In this document: piece after piece, positions 1 to 5,584 of the stretch
Position numbering within the stretch: the stretch's first letter is position 1
Layout: every line of letters begins with the position of its first letter
NCBI GenBank assembly: GCA_964386405.1
Contig: CAYLRW010000059.1
Span: 1-9,477 of the forward strand
Length of the DNA: 9,477 nucleotides
From: RZYP01 sp964386405
GTDB lineage: Bacteria; Bacillota; Negativicutes; Acidaminococcales; Acidaminococcaceae
Direction of reading: 5' to 3'
The notes under the pieces: model-generated
What the model was told of the DNA's origin: nothing
Database searches by the model: none
What the model saw: the letters and a program-made list of their open reading frames with translations, nothing else
Program-made: the position numbers and the translations under genes

Positions 1-92
1 CTGGTAATTTCAACAAATATCCCCCATTTCAGGATAACTTTTTTAAGGAAATCCCTTAAGGGATTTCCTTAAAAAGCATTAAAATCTAATTT
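1..92. other. Intergenic region downstream of acpP, no complete gene
   Basis: This stretch lies beyond the acpP stop and reaches the left edge of the window. It holds a perfect palindrome (listed separately) and AT-rich flanks. No complete gene is visible on either strand. On the minus strand a GGGGG run (21-25) stands 7 nt before a TTG at 13-11 that opens a frame reading TTG-AAA-TTA-CCA. That could be the start of the next operon gene, but four codons are not enough to call one. Confidence 0.6.
40..75. repeat. Perfect 36-bp palindrome after acpP
   Basis: Positions 40-57 and 58-75 are exact reverse complements, centred on TTAA. In RNA this gives a stem of up to 16 bp with a 4-nt loop and a GGGAUUUCC-type core. 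It lies 17 nt beyond the acpP stop codon. Its position suggests a transcript-end or processing hairpin. However, the T-run is at the 5' side and the A-run at the 3' side on both strands, so the U-tract needed by an ordinary intrinsic terminator is missing. It may be a stabilising 3' hairpin, a protein-binding palindrome or an atypical terminator; the role is inferred only. Confidence 0.85.
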
Positions 93-317
93 CTATTTGT
101 CCAACAATTCAACCGCATCTTTAACAGTACGGATTTTTTCTGCAACTTCGTCAGGAATCTCAACGTTAAACTCTTCTTCAAACGCCATGATCAATTCAAC
201 GATATCCAAAGAATCTGCACCTAAATCATCAATAAAAGTTGATTCCATCTTAACTTCGTCAGCATCAACACTCAATTGTTCAACAGTAATATCTCTTACT
301 TTTTCGAAAGTAGTCAT
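93..317 (-). CDS. acpP: Acyl carrier protein
   Basis: This small acidic protein of 74 residues (E. coli ACP has 78) carries growing acyl chains on a 4'-phosphopantetheine arm during fatty acid synthesis and hands them to PlsX and the acyltransferases. The attachment serine is Ser36 in the GADSLDIVEL motif at the start of helix II, followed by the acidic recognition helix (FEEEFNVEIPDE). The ATG is fixed by an unusually complete ribosome site 5 nt upstream. The gene is the last one of the fapR operon visible here, 42 nt after fabG, and is followed by a perfect palindrome. The strong ribosome site fits the high cellular demand for ACP. The assignment is essentially certain from motif and context. 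Confidence 0.97.
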   Translation of the reverse strand: MTTFEKVRDITVEQLSVDADEVKMESTFIDDLGADSLDIVELIMAFEEEFNVEIPDEVAEKIRTVKDAVELLDK

Positions 318-322
318 TCAAT

Positions 323-332
323 TCACCTCCTT
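323..332 (-). promoter_or_regulatory. Very strong ribosome binding site of acpP
   Basis: The minus strand reads AAGGAGGTGA, complementary over ten bases to the usual 3' end of 16S rRNA, with 5 nt to the acpP ATG. It is the most complete site seen in the window. It fixes the acpP start and predicts high translation relative to the upstream fab genes. Confidence 0.85.
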
Positions 333-359
333 CCAAAGGAAAAGCATCATAATTTTAAA

Positions 360-1103
360 TTACATTACCATACCACCATCAACATTCAATGTTTGGCCGG
401 TTATATAAGCAGCATCATCAGAAACAAGGAATAATACTGCTTTGGCAACATCAACAGCCTGTCCAGCACGTTTAAGCGGAATGCCAGCGGACATCTCTTC
501 AATTACTTTATCTGGTAAAACGCTGGTCATATCAGTTGCAATAAGACCTGGAGCAACAGCATTTACTGTAATTCCTCTGGAAGCAACCTCTTTTGCCACT
601 GACTTGGTAAAACCAATGCAACCAGCTTTAGCAGCTGCATAATTGGCTTGTCCGGCATTTCCCATAATTCCAACGACTGAAGCAATATTGACAATTTTAC
701 CTGCCCTTTGCTTCATCATGTATTTTAAGGCTGCTTTCGTGCAATTGAATACGCCTTTAAGGTTAGTATTCAAAACAGCATCCCAATCTTCTTCTTTCAT
801 GCGCATCAGAAGTCCATCACGGGTAATACCCGCATTATTTACAAGAATATCACAACGCCCAAATTCAGCAACCACAGCATCAAGCATTGAAGCTGCTACT
901 TCAGTCTGAGAAACATCACCTTGTAATATTAAAGCTCTGCGGCCCATTTTACGAATCTCTGCTGCAACTTCTTCTGCGGCGGCTGCATTGCCTGCGTAAT
1001 TAACTGCAACGTCAGCGCCAGCTTCGGCCAGTGTCAACGCAATGGCGCGGCCAATTCCACGAGAAGCCCCAGTAACAAAAGCTACCTTGCCTTCTATCTG
1101 CAT
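360..1103 (-). CDS. fabG: 3-oxoacyl-[acyl-carrier-protein] reductase
   Basis: This 247-residue classical short-chain dehydrogenase/reductase carries out the NADPH-dependent reduction of 3-oxoacyl-ACP to 3-hydroxyacyl-ACP, the first reduction of each elongation cycle, in the cytosol. Visible motifs are the Rossmann loop TGASRGIGRA (residues 11-20), NNAG (89-92), and the catalytic set Asn114, Ser142, Tyr155 and Lys159 in YAAAK, all in normal SDR spacing. The C-terminus GQTLNVDGGMVM is typical of FabG. The frame is open upstream to a TTG at 1130. I chose the ATG at 1103 because an AAGGAGG site lies 9 nt before it and the residue count then fits the family. The fabD stop is 1 nt away, so the two genes are probably translationally coupled. 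Confidence 0.96.
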   Translation of the reverse strand: MQIEGKVAFVTGASRGIGRAIALTLAEAGADVAVNYAGNAAAAEEVAAEIRKMGRRALILQGDVSQTEVAASMLDAVVAEFGRCDILVNNAGITRDGLLMRMKEEDWDAVLNTNLKGVFNCTKAALKYMMKQRAGKIVNIASVVGIMGNAGQANYAAAKAGCIGFTKSVAKEVASRGITVNAVAPGLIATDMTSVLPDKVIEEMSAGIPLKRAGQAVDVAKAVLFLVSDDAAYITGQTLNVDGGMVM

Positions 1104-1104
1104 T

Positions 1105-2055
1105 TTAGCGAACCTCCTTGAAATAAGCAAGCGTTTTTTCTAAACTTGCATTATCCTCAACATTAAGAGACGTTAACTCTTTGGCAATCTTTTTATTAAA
1201 TCCTGATAACACTTTGCCAGGTCCAACCTCGACGAAACAATTAACACCGTTGTTAATCATGTAGTTTACCGAGTTTTCCCACAATACCGGGCTTGCAGCC
1301 TGTTTTACGAGCAAACTTTCAATATCGGCCGCTTTAGTAACTTCTTCTGCGGTAACATTTGCAACTACAGGTATCTTAGCGTCGTTAAAAGAAATAGTCT
1401 TAAATTCTTCAGCCAAACGGGCAGCAGCTGGAGACATCAAGCTGCTATGAAAAGGAGCACTTACCGGCAAAAGGACTGCGCGTTTAGCACCAGCAGCCTT
1501 TAATTCTTCAACTGCTTTATCTACAGCAGCGGCAGCACCGGCGATAACAACCTGACCAGGGCAATTAAAGTTTACGGCTTGTACTTCTTTGCCAGTTTCC
1601 GCTTCAACCTTTTTGCAAATAGCTACTATATCATTACTGTCATTCATACCCATTACAGCTGCCATGCTTCCTTCGCCAACAGGAACTGCTTCTTGCATGA
1701 ATTGACCGCGTTTACGCACAATTCTCACTGCATCTGAAAAACTCAATGCTCCGGCAATAACCAATGCTGAATATTCACCCAGACTATGTCCTGCAGCAAC
1801 ATCAGGCACAATGCCATGTTCCTTCAAAACTTCAGCTGCGGCAACACTAGCTGTTAGTATTGCAGGTTGTGTGTTAAATGTCAATCTTAACTGATCCTCA
1901 GGTCCAGCAAAACACATATCGGTTATCGAAAAACCAAGTGCTTCATCTGCTGATTTAAATATATCGCGGACAACTGCATAATTGTCATAAAACTCTTTCA
2001 TCATTCCAACTGTTTGAGACCCTTGTCCCGGAAATATAAAGGCTGTTTTACCCAT
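1105..2055 (-). CDS. fabD: Malonyl-CoA:ACP transacylase
   Basis: This 316-residue enzyme transfers malonyl from CoA to ACP, supplying the extender unit for FabH and the elongating synthase. The N-terminal FIFPGQGSQ motif (residues 6-14) is the family signature. The nucleophile is Ser91 in GHSLGEYSAL. Arg116, which binds the malonyl carboxylate, lies in RKRGQ, and the catalytic His203 lies in SAPFHSSLM. The frame extends to an ATG at 2082 that overlaps the fabH stop. I chose the ATG at 2055 because a GGGAGGA site lies 7 nt upstream and only this start gives the usual short N-terminus before the PGQGSQ motif. The gene follows fabH directly; the enoyl reductase gene fabK that often sits at this place is absent. 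Confidence 0.96.
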   Translation of the reverse strand: MGKTAFIFPGQGSQTVGMMKEFYDNYAVVRDIFKSADEALGFSITDMCFAGPEDQLRLTFNTQPAILTASVAAAEVLKEHGIVPDVAAGHSLGEYSALVIAGALSFSDAVRIVRKRGQFMQEAVPVGEGSMAAVMGMNDSNDIVAICKKVEAETGKEVQAVNFNCPGQVVIAGAAAAVDKAVEELKAAGAKRAVLLPVSAPFHSSLMSPAAARLAEEFKTISFNDAKIPVVANVTAEEVTKAADIESLLVKQAASPVLWENSVNYMINNGVNCFVEVGPGKVLSGFNKKIAKELTSLNVEDNASLEKTLAYFKEVR

Positions 2056-2078
2056 TGTTAAATCCTCCCTTTTTTCCT

Positions 2079-3071
2079 TCATTTACTCCATTTTAAAGCA
2101 ATTGAAGCCCAAGTCAGACCAGCGCCAAAACCTGCGAGAACGACGGTCTTGCCCGGTTTGAGCAGCCCTTGTTCCCTGGCTTCACAAATTGCAATAGGAA
2201 TCGAAGCAGCTGAAGTATTACCATACTTGTCAACATTAACAAAAACTTTGTCCATTGACATGCCCAAACGTTTGGCAGCCGAATTAATTATGCGTATGTT
2301 TGCTTGATGTGGAATCAAAAGGTCAACATCTTCTGTGTTTAATCCTGCTTTTTTCATGGCTTTTTCTGCAGTACGGCCCATTATTTTTACAGCGAATTTG
2401 AAAACTTCACTGCCATCCATATGAATGAAATGTTCGCCGGCATCAACAGTTTCATGAGAAGCAGGTTTGCGAGAGCCTCCTGCAGGCTGTGATAAAAATG
2501 GTCCGCCAGCGCCGTCAGCACCCATATCAATGCTTAGAATACCATAACCGGCTTCGACTTGACCGACAACCGCTGCACCGGCACCATCACCAAACAATAC
2601 GCAAGTATTGCGATCCTGCCAATTCATAATGCGGGAAAGCGTTTCAGCACCAACAACCAAAACATGCTTGTAAAGACCGCTTACTATCATCGTGTTTGCT
2701 ACGGCTAAAGCGTAGACAAAACCTGAGCACCCTGCTGATAAATCAAAAGCTGCAGCATTTTTTGCACCAATTTTATCTTGTAACAAACAAGCAGTAGATG
2801 GGAATTTAGTATCCGGGGATTCGGTAGCAACAATAACACATTCGATATCCTCACCATTGATTCCAGCATCCTTTAAAGCTCGCTCAGCTGCAATAAATGC
2901 CAAATCAGAGGTTGCTTGTTCCGGTGCGGCTATGTGGCGTGACTTGATGCCTGTTCTTTCAACGATCCAGTCATTATTAGTGTCAACCATTTTTTCCAAA
3001 TCATAATTAGTCAAAACCTTATCCGGAAGATAATGACCCATCCCTAAAATACCTGCATATATCTTTTCCAT
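2079..3071 (-). CDS. fabH: Beta-ketoacyl-ACP synthase III
   Basis: FabH starts fatty acid chains by condensing an acyl-CoA primer with malonyl-ACP. The catalytic triad is visible: Cys in DLSAGCSGF, His in LIPHQANIRI and Asn in NVDKYGNTSAASIP (residues 118, 258 and 288 counted from the longer start at 3080). The C-terminal GFGAGLTWAS motif is also typical, and the length (330 or 333 residues) is normal. Two ATGs compete. The one at 3080 overlaps the plsX end but has its AAGGGA directly against it. The one at 3071 lies 9-10 nt from the same AAGGG and just after the plsX stop, so I prefer it. Primer preference (acetyl or branched) cannot be read from the sequence. Tight packing with plsX indicates co-translation. 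Confidence 0.95.
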   Translation of the reverse strand: MEKIYAGILGMGHYLPDKVLTNYDLEKMVDTNNDWIVERTGIKSRHIAAPEQATSDLAFIAAERALKDAGINGEDIECVIVATESPDTKFPSTACLLQDKIGAKNAAAFDLSAGCSGFVYALAVANTMIVSGLYKHVLVVGAETLSRIMNWQDRNTCVLFGDGAGAAVVGQVEAGYGILSIDMGADGAGGPFLSQPAGGSRKPASHETVDAGEHFIHMDGSEVFKFAVKIMGRTAEKAMKKAGLNTEDVDLLIPHQANIRIINSAAKRLGMSMDKVFVNVDKYGNTSAASIPIAICEAREQGLLKPGKTVVLAGFGAGLTWASIALKWSK

Positions 3072-3072
3072 G

Positions 3073-4086
3073 TTATTCATTCCCTTTTCGTTTATTTATG
3101 ATACTGTCTCCGATATGTTTTACAACATCTTTCTCAGCAAAATCAATCGCTACACCAACAGCATTTTTGATGGCTTTAGCTTTTGAACTTCCGTGACAAA
3201 TGATAAAAGGCGCTTTTACACCAAGCAATAAGGCACCGCCATACTCTGCCGGATCAATCGTCTTTTTCATCTTACGTAATGCCGGTTTAATCAGCATAGC
3301 ACCAAATTTCGCAACAATACCACTTTCCATAATAGTGCGTTTCATTATGGTCATTATCGCAGTTGCCAAACCCTCCGCAACTTTTAATACGACGTTTCCT
3401 ACAAAACCATCACACACTACAACATCAACCGTGCCCTTGTTTATGTCACGGCCTTCGACGTTGCCGATAAAATTAATATGTTCTTCTGATTTAAGCAATG
3501 GATAGGTAGCAAGTGCCTGCTCATTACCTTTTGTTTCTTCTTCACCGATATTCAATAAACCAACCCGAGGATTCTTTATCTTAAGAATTAACTCTGCATA
3601 AATAGAACCCATGATTGCATTTTGGACAAGGTGTTGCGGTTTCGCATCAACCTTAGCACCAGAATCTAAAACAACGGTCGTGCCTGTTATGCTGGGGATA
3701 GGGGTCGCTATAGCAGGTCGTTCAATTCCCTTGATACGTCCCAATCCGAAAAGAGCTGCTGCAACGGCTGCGCCTGTACTGCCAGCCGAAACAAGAGCGT
3801 CACAAACTCGCGTATGCAGTAATCTGGTAGCGACCACTATAGAAGCATCGGGCTTCGCTTTCACGCTGAGACTTGGATGATCACTCATCTCTATAACTTC
3901 GCTGGCATGTTCTATTTTAATTCTTTCATTTTTATCTTCTTTATACTTTTTCAAGACAGTTTCAATTTGTGTTCTGTCTCCAACAAGGTAAACATCGCAA
4001 TCATATTGTTTTACTGCTTGAATTGCACCCAAAATAATTTCTTCCGGACCGTAGTCAGTCCCCATAACATCAACAGCTATCTTCAC
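3073..4086 (-). CDS. plsX: Phosphate acyltransferase PlsX
   Basis: PlsX converts acyl-ACP and inorganic phosphate to acyl-phosphate, the donor used by the membrane enzyme PlsY for the first step of phosphatidic acid synthesis. It is a peripheral, membrane-associated soluble protein. At 337 residues it has the normal length. Family marks are the N-terminal KIAVDVMGTDYGPEE, the SAGSTGAAVAAALFGLGRIKG segment, DSGAKVDAKPQHL, and VCDGFVGNVVLKVAEG. The start is a GTG at 4086, 1 nt after the fapR stop, with AAAGGAT about 9 nt upstream; only this start gives the usual 'xKIAVDxMG' N-terminus. In-frame starts further upstream lie inside fapR. Two positions differ slightly from the form I remember as common (MGTD for MGGD, SAGS for SAGN); I cannot say whether this matters. 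Confidence 0.95.
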   Translation of the reverse strand: MKIAVDVMGTDYGPEEIILGAIQAVKQYDCDVYLVGDRTQIETVLKKYKEDKNERIKIEHASEVIEMSDHPSLSVKAKPDASIVVATRLLHTRVCDALVSAGSTGAAVAAALFGLGRIKGIERPAIATPIPSITGTTVVLDSGAKVDAKPQHLVQNAIMGSIYAELILKIKNPRVGLLNIGEEETKGNEQALATYPLLKSEEHINFIGNVEGRDINKGTVDVVVCDGFVGNVVLKVAEGLATAIMTIMKRTIMESGIVAKFGAMLIKPALRKMKKTIDPAEYGGALLLGVKAPFIICHGSSKAKAIKNAVGVAIDFAEKDVVKHIGDSIINKRKGNE

Positions 4087-4087
4087 G

Positions 4088-4657
4088 CTAAACAATCCTT
4101 TCATTAGGCAGAGAAACAACAATGAATTTTGCTCTGAATACTTCTTGGCTATTATTACGAATCTTTACCCAAATAAAGTATTTTTTGTCTTCCTTGCGTA
4201 TTACTTCTGCTTTAGCAATCAGATTTGCTCCGGCATAGATAGGCACCTTGTATTTAACATTGCCAACACCAGTTAAGGCCCCAGGGGCATCTACAACCGC
4301 TAAAGCCAAAGTATTAGCCTGTGCAAACATAAAATGTCCACGAGCAATACCGGTTTTCGCCATAACCATATCAGGCGTAACGTTCATCATGGAAATCCCG
4401 CTTTTGCCTAATTCAAGGTCAAGGAGTTCACCTACTATATCCTTGCTTGATATTGCCTGCAGCTTATTCTGTGCATTCTCAGCCATTTGCCTTGTTCGTT
4501 CCCTTAATTCGGGAATACCCTTACCAAGACGATCCAATCTAATAGTCTGGATGCTTACTTTCAGGGTCTGCGCAAGTTGTTCATCAGTTAGAAAAGGATT
4601 CTTTTCCAATTCCTTTAACAAACGCTGCTGCCTTATTTGTTTTTTTGAAATATTCAT
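4088..4657 (-). CDS. fapR: Transcription factor FapR, malonyl-CoA-responsive repressor of lipid synthesis
   Basis: FapR represses fatty acid and phospholipid genes and is released from DNA by malonyl-CoA. The 189 residues match the length of the Bacillus protein (188). An N-terminal DeoR-like helix-turn-helix (about residues 24-43, with SIQTIRLDRL as recognition helix) is followed by the linker IPELRERTR. A C-terminal hot-dog thioesterase-like domain (about 70-189) includes ARGHFMFAQANTLALAV. The frame is open further upstream with TTG and GTG codons, but these lie inside the operator. The ATG at 4657 has AGGTGA 4-5 nt before it, so I use it. It is the first gene of the lipid operon and probably autoregulated through the operator at 4672-4689. 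Confidence 0.94.
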   Translation of the reverse strand: MNISKKQIRQQRLLKELEKNPFLTDEQLAQTLKVSIQTIRLDRLGKGIPELRERTRQMAENAQNKLQAISSKDIVGELLDLELGKSGISMMNVTPDMVMAKTGIARGHFMFAQANTLALAVVDAPGALTGVGNVKYKVPIYAGANLIAKAEVIRKEDKKYFIWVKIRNNSQEVFRAKFIVVSLPNERIV

Positions 4658-4671
4658 AACATCACCTGATT

Positions 4672-4689
4672 TTAGCACCAAGTCTTAAT
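4672..4689. promoter_or_regulatory. Probable FapR operator
   Basis: The plus strand reads TTAGCACCAAGTCTTAAT, an imperfect inverted repeat (11 of 17 positions symmetric in its TTAG...TTAA core). It resembles the TTAGTACC...CTAA-type operator described for Bacillus FapR. It begins just after the predicted transcription start and ends 14 nt before the fapR ATG, where a bound repressor would block initiation or early elongation. Position and likeness are seen; binding is inferred. Confidence 0.75.
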
Positions 4690-4699
4690 ATCTGTTCGT

Positions 4700-4728
4700 A
4701 TTATATAAAAAAATAAAATAAAAATCAA
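4700..4728 (-). promoter_or_regulatory. Sigma-A promoter of the fapR-plsX-fab operon
   Basis: On the minus strand a -35 TTGATT (4728-4723) and a perfect -10 TATAAT (4705-4700) are separated by exactly 17 nt. Transcription should start near 4693, immediately upstream of the FapR-like operator, leaving a leader of about 36 nt before the fapR ATG. An A/T-rich tract fills the spacer. Confidence 0.8.
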
Positions 4729-4765
4729 TATGACTGTGTGACAAAATTGTAAAAAGTTGAATAAA

Positions 4766-4803
4766 ATAATAAAACCGAGGTGCAAGCACCTCGGTTTTAT
4801 TAT
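4766..4803. terminator. Strong intrinsic terminator after rpmF, active-looking in both directions
   Basis: A GC-rich stem ccgaggtgc (4775-4783) pairs with gcacctcgg (4786-4794) around a two-base AA gap, and flanking A-runs and T-runs extend the symmetry to 4766-4803. Both strands end in TTTTATTATTTT-type tracts. The rpmF stop codon (4802-4800) lies inside the A/T extension of the stem, so the terminator follows the gene with no gap. It separates the yceD-rpmF transcript from the fapR promoter. Confidence 0.92.
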
Positions 4804-4982
4804 TTTTCTTCCATCGCAACGACTTGTTTACCGTTATAATAACCACATTCCGGGCAAACTCGATGCGGCATTTTCTTTTCATGACATTGCGGGCACTCAA
4901 CTAAACCAGGAACTGTAAGTTTCCAGTTAGCGCGACGGGAATCGCGACGAGCTTTAGACATTTTACGCTTTGGTACTGCCAT
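4800..4982 (-). CDS. rpmF: 50S ribosomal protein L32
   Basis: This is the 60-residue small basic protein of the large ribosomal subunit. The N-terminus MAVPKRKMSKARRDSRRANW is the family signature. A zinc ribbon is intact, with Cys30 and Cys33 in ECPQC and Cys43 and Cys46 in VCPEC, so this is the zinc-binding form. The ATG at 4982 has GAGGAGGTG about 8 nt upstream. It sits 33 nt after yceD, the usual partner, and shares the promoter at 5538-5566. The reading frame ends inside the terminator hairpin. Confidence 0.97.
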   Translation of the reverse strand: MAVPKRKMSKARRDSRRANWKLTVPGLVECPQCHEKKMPHRVCPECGYYNGKQVVAMEEK

Positions 4983-5015
4983 TATTGATACACCTCCTCA
5001 AGCGAATTACAAAAT

Positions 5016-5519
5016 TTACTTTTTAAACAACTGTTTCAATGCCGCTAATCTCGGATCGACCGTGTCAGTATCACACTCACAAGATTCAACATTTCTGTCG
5101 ACTCCACAAACAGGACACAAACCCCGGCATTCTTCTTTGCATAGAACCTGCAAAGGTTCAGCAACAAGCAATCCCTCGCGAACTGCCTCTGTGATATCAA
5201 CCACGTCGAATTCATAGGAGAATGCGTCATCATCAATATTTTCGGCATCTACAGGGAAGAACTTCTCCAGAATTTCCATTTCAGCGTCAGCCACAAATGT
5301 TTTCAAACAACGAGCACATTCGCGTTCAACCTTGGTGCGTAAAATAGCTTTTAAAAGCAGTACGTCACCAGCGTTGGAGATTTCACCATCCACAAAGATA
5401 GGACCTCTAACAGCCAGGTCTTCTTCTGATAGGTTTAACTCCTTGGCATCTACTTTAAAATGAAAATCTGTTTTCCCAACCAGTCTTTTTTTGATCTCGG
5501 CTACGTTTAACTTAATCAT
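5016..5519 (-). CDS. yceD: DUF177 / YceD family protein
   Basis: YceD proteins are almost always encoded directly before rpmF and are linked to 23S rRNA accumulation or large-subunit assembly in other organisms; the biochemical role is not settled. The 167-residue protein has a CARC pair (Cys68, Cys71) in the conserved core and a C-terminal cysteine cluster (Cys127, 131, 135, 138, 147, 149) containing CRGLCPVCG, which may bind zinc. The open frame reaches an ATG at 5576, but a consensus promoter lies inside that extension. I therefore start at the ATG at 5519, with GGTGG 3 nt upstream and a leader of only about 12-15 nt. It is 33 nt from rpmF and forms a two-gene transcript with it. Confidence 0.9.
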   Translation of the reverse strand: MIKLNVAEIKKRLVGKTDFHFKVDAKELNLSEEDLAVRGPIFVDGEISNAGDVLLLKAILRTKVERECARCLKTFVADAEMEILEKFFPVDAENIDDDAFSYEFDVVDITEAVREGLLVAEPLQVLCKEECRGLCPVCGVDRNVESCECDTDTVDPRLAALKQLFKK

Positions 5520-5537
5520 AATCCACCAATCGTTACA

Positions 5538-5566
5538 ATTATATAGGCAAGGTATTTCTTTGTCAA
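5538..5566 (-). promoter_or_regulatory. Consensus sigma-A promoter of yceD-rpmF
   Basis: On the minus strand TTGACA (5566-5561), a 17-nt spacer and TATAAT (5543-5538) form a perfect match to the housekeeping consensus. Transcription should begin near 5531-5534, giving a very short leader before the yceD ATG at 5519. It lies in the short gap after ackA and makes yceD-rpmF independent of ackA readthrough. Its strength fits ribosomal protein output. Confidence 0.88.
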
Positions 5567-5574
5567 GAAAAACC
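5551..5574. repeat. Inverted repeat over the -35 of the yceD promoter
   Basis: Arms GGTaTTTCTT (5551-5560) and AAGAAAaACC (5565-5574) surround TGTC with one mismatched pair. The repeat covers the TTGACA box. It could be an operator for an unknown regulator, or chance in A/T-rich DNA. A T-rich tail is lacking, so it is not a terminator for ackA. Confidence 0.45.
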
Positions 5575-5584
5575 ATAAGGCAAC

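Noticed and set aside
40..75. Ordinary Rho-independent terminator for the fapR operon
   Set aside because: The stem is strong, but an A-run rather than a T-run follows it on both strands, so I list it as a palindrome of unknown role.
318..415. Separate promoter for acpP in the fabG-acpP gap
   Set aside because: TTGATG- and TATGAT-like hexamers occur but not with acceptable spacing. The strong ribosome site already explains high ACP output.
97..909. Plus-strand open frames opposite acpP and fabG
   Set aside because: They lie antisense to well-supported genes, have no ribosome sites or recognisable motifs, and look like shadows of coding bias.
4658..4681. Upstream TTG or GTG start for FapR
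   Set aside because: These codons fall within the operator, have no ribosome site, and would lengthen the protein beyond the family norm.
4683..4900. Minus-strand frame overlapping rpmF and the fapR promoter
   Set aside because: It runs out of frame through rpmF, the terminator and the promoter, and has no family resemblance.
5520..5576. Longer N-terminus for yceD starting at the ATG at 5576
   Set aside because: The extension contains a perfect TTGACA-17-TATAAT promoter and has no family-like residues; the ATG at 5519 is preferred.
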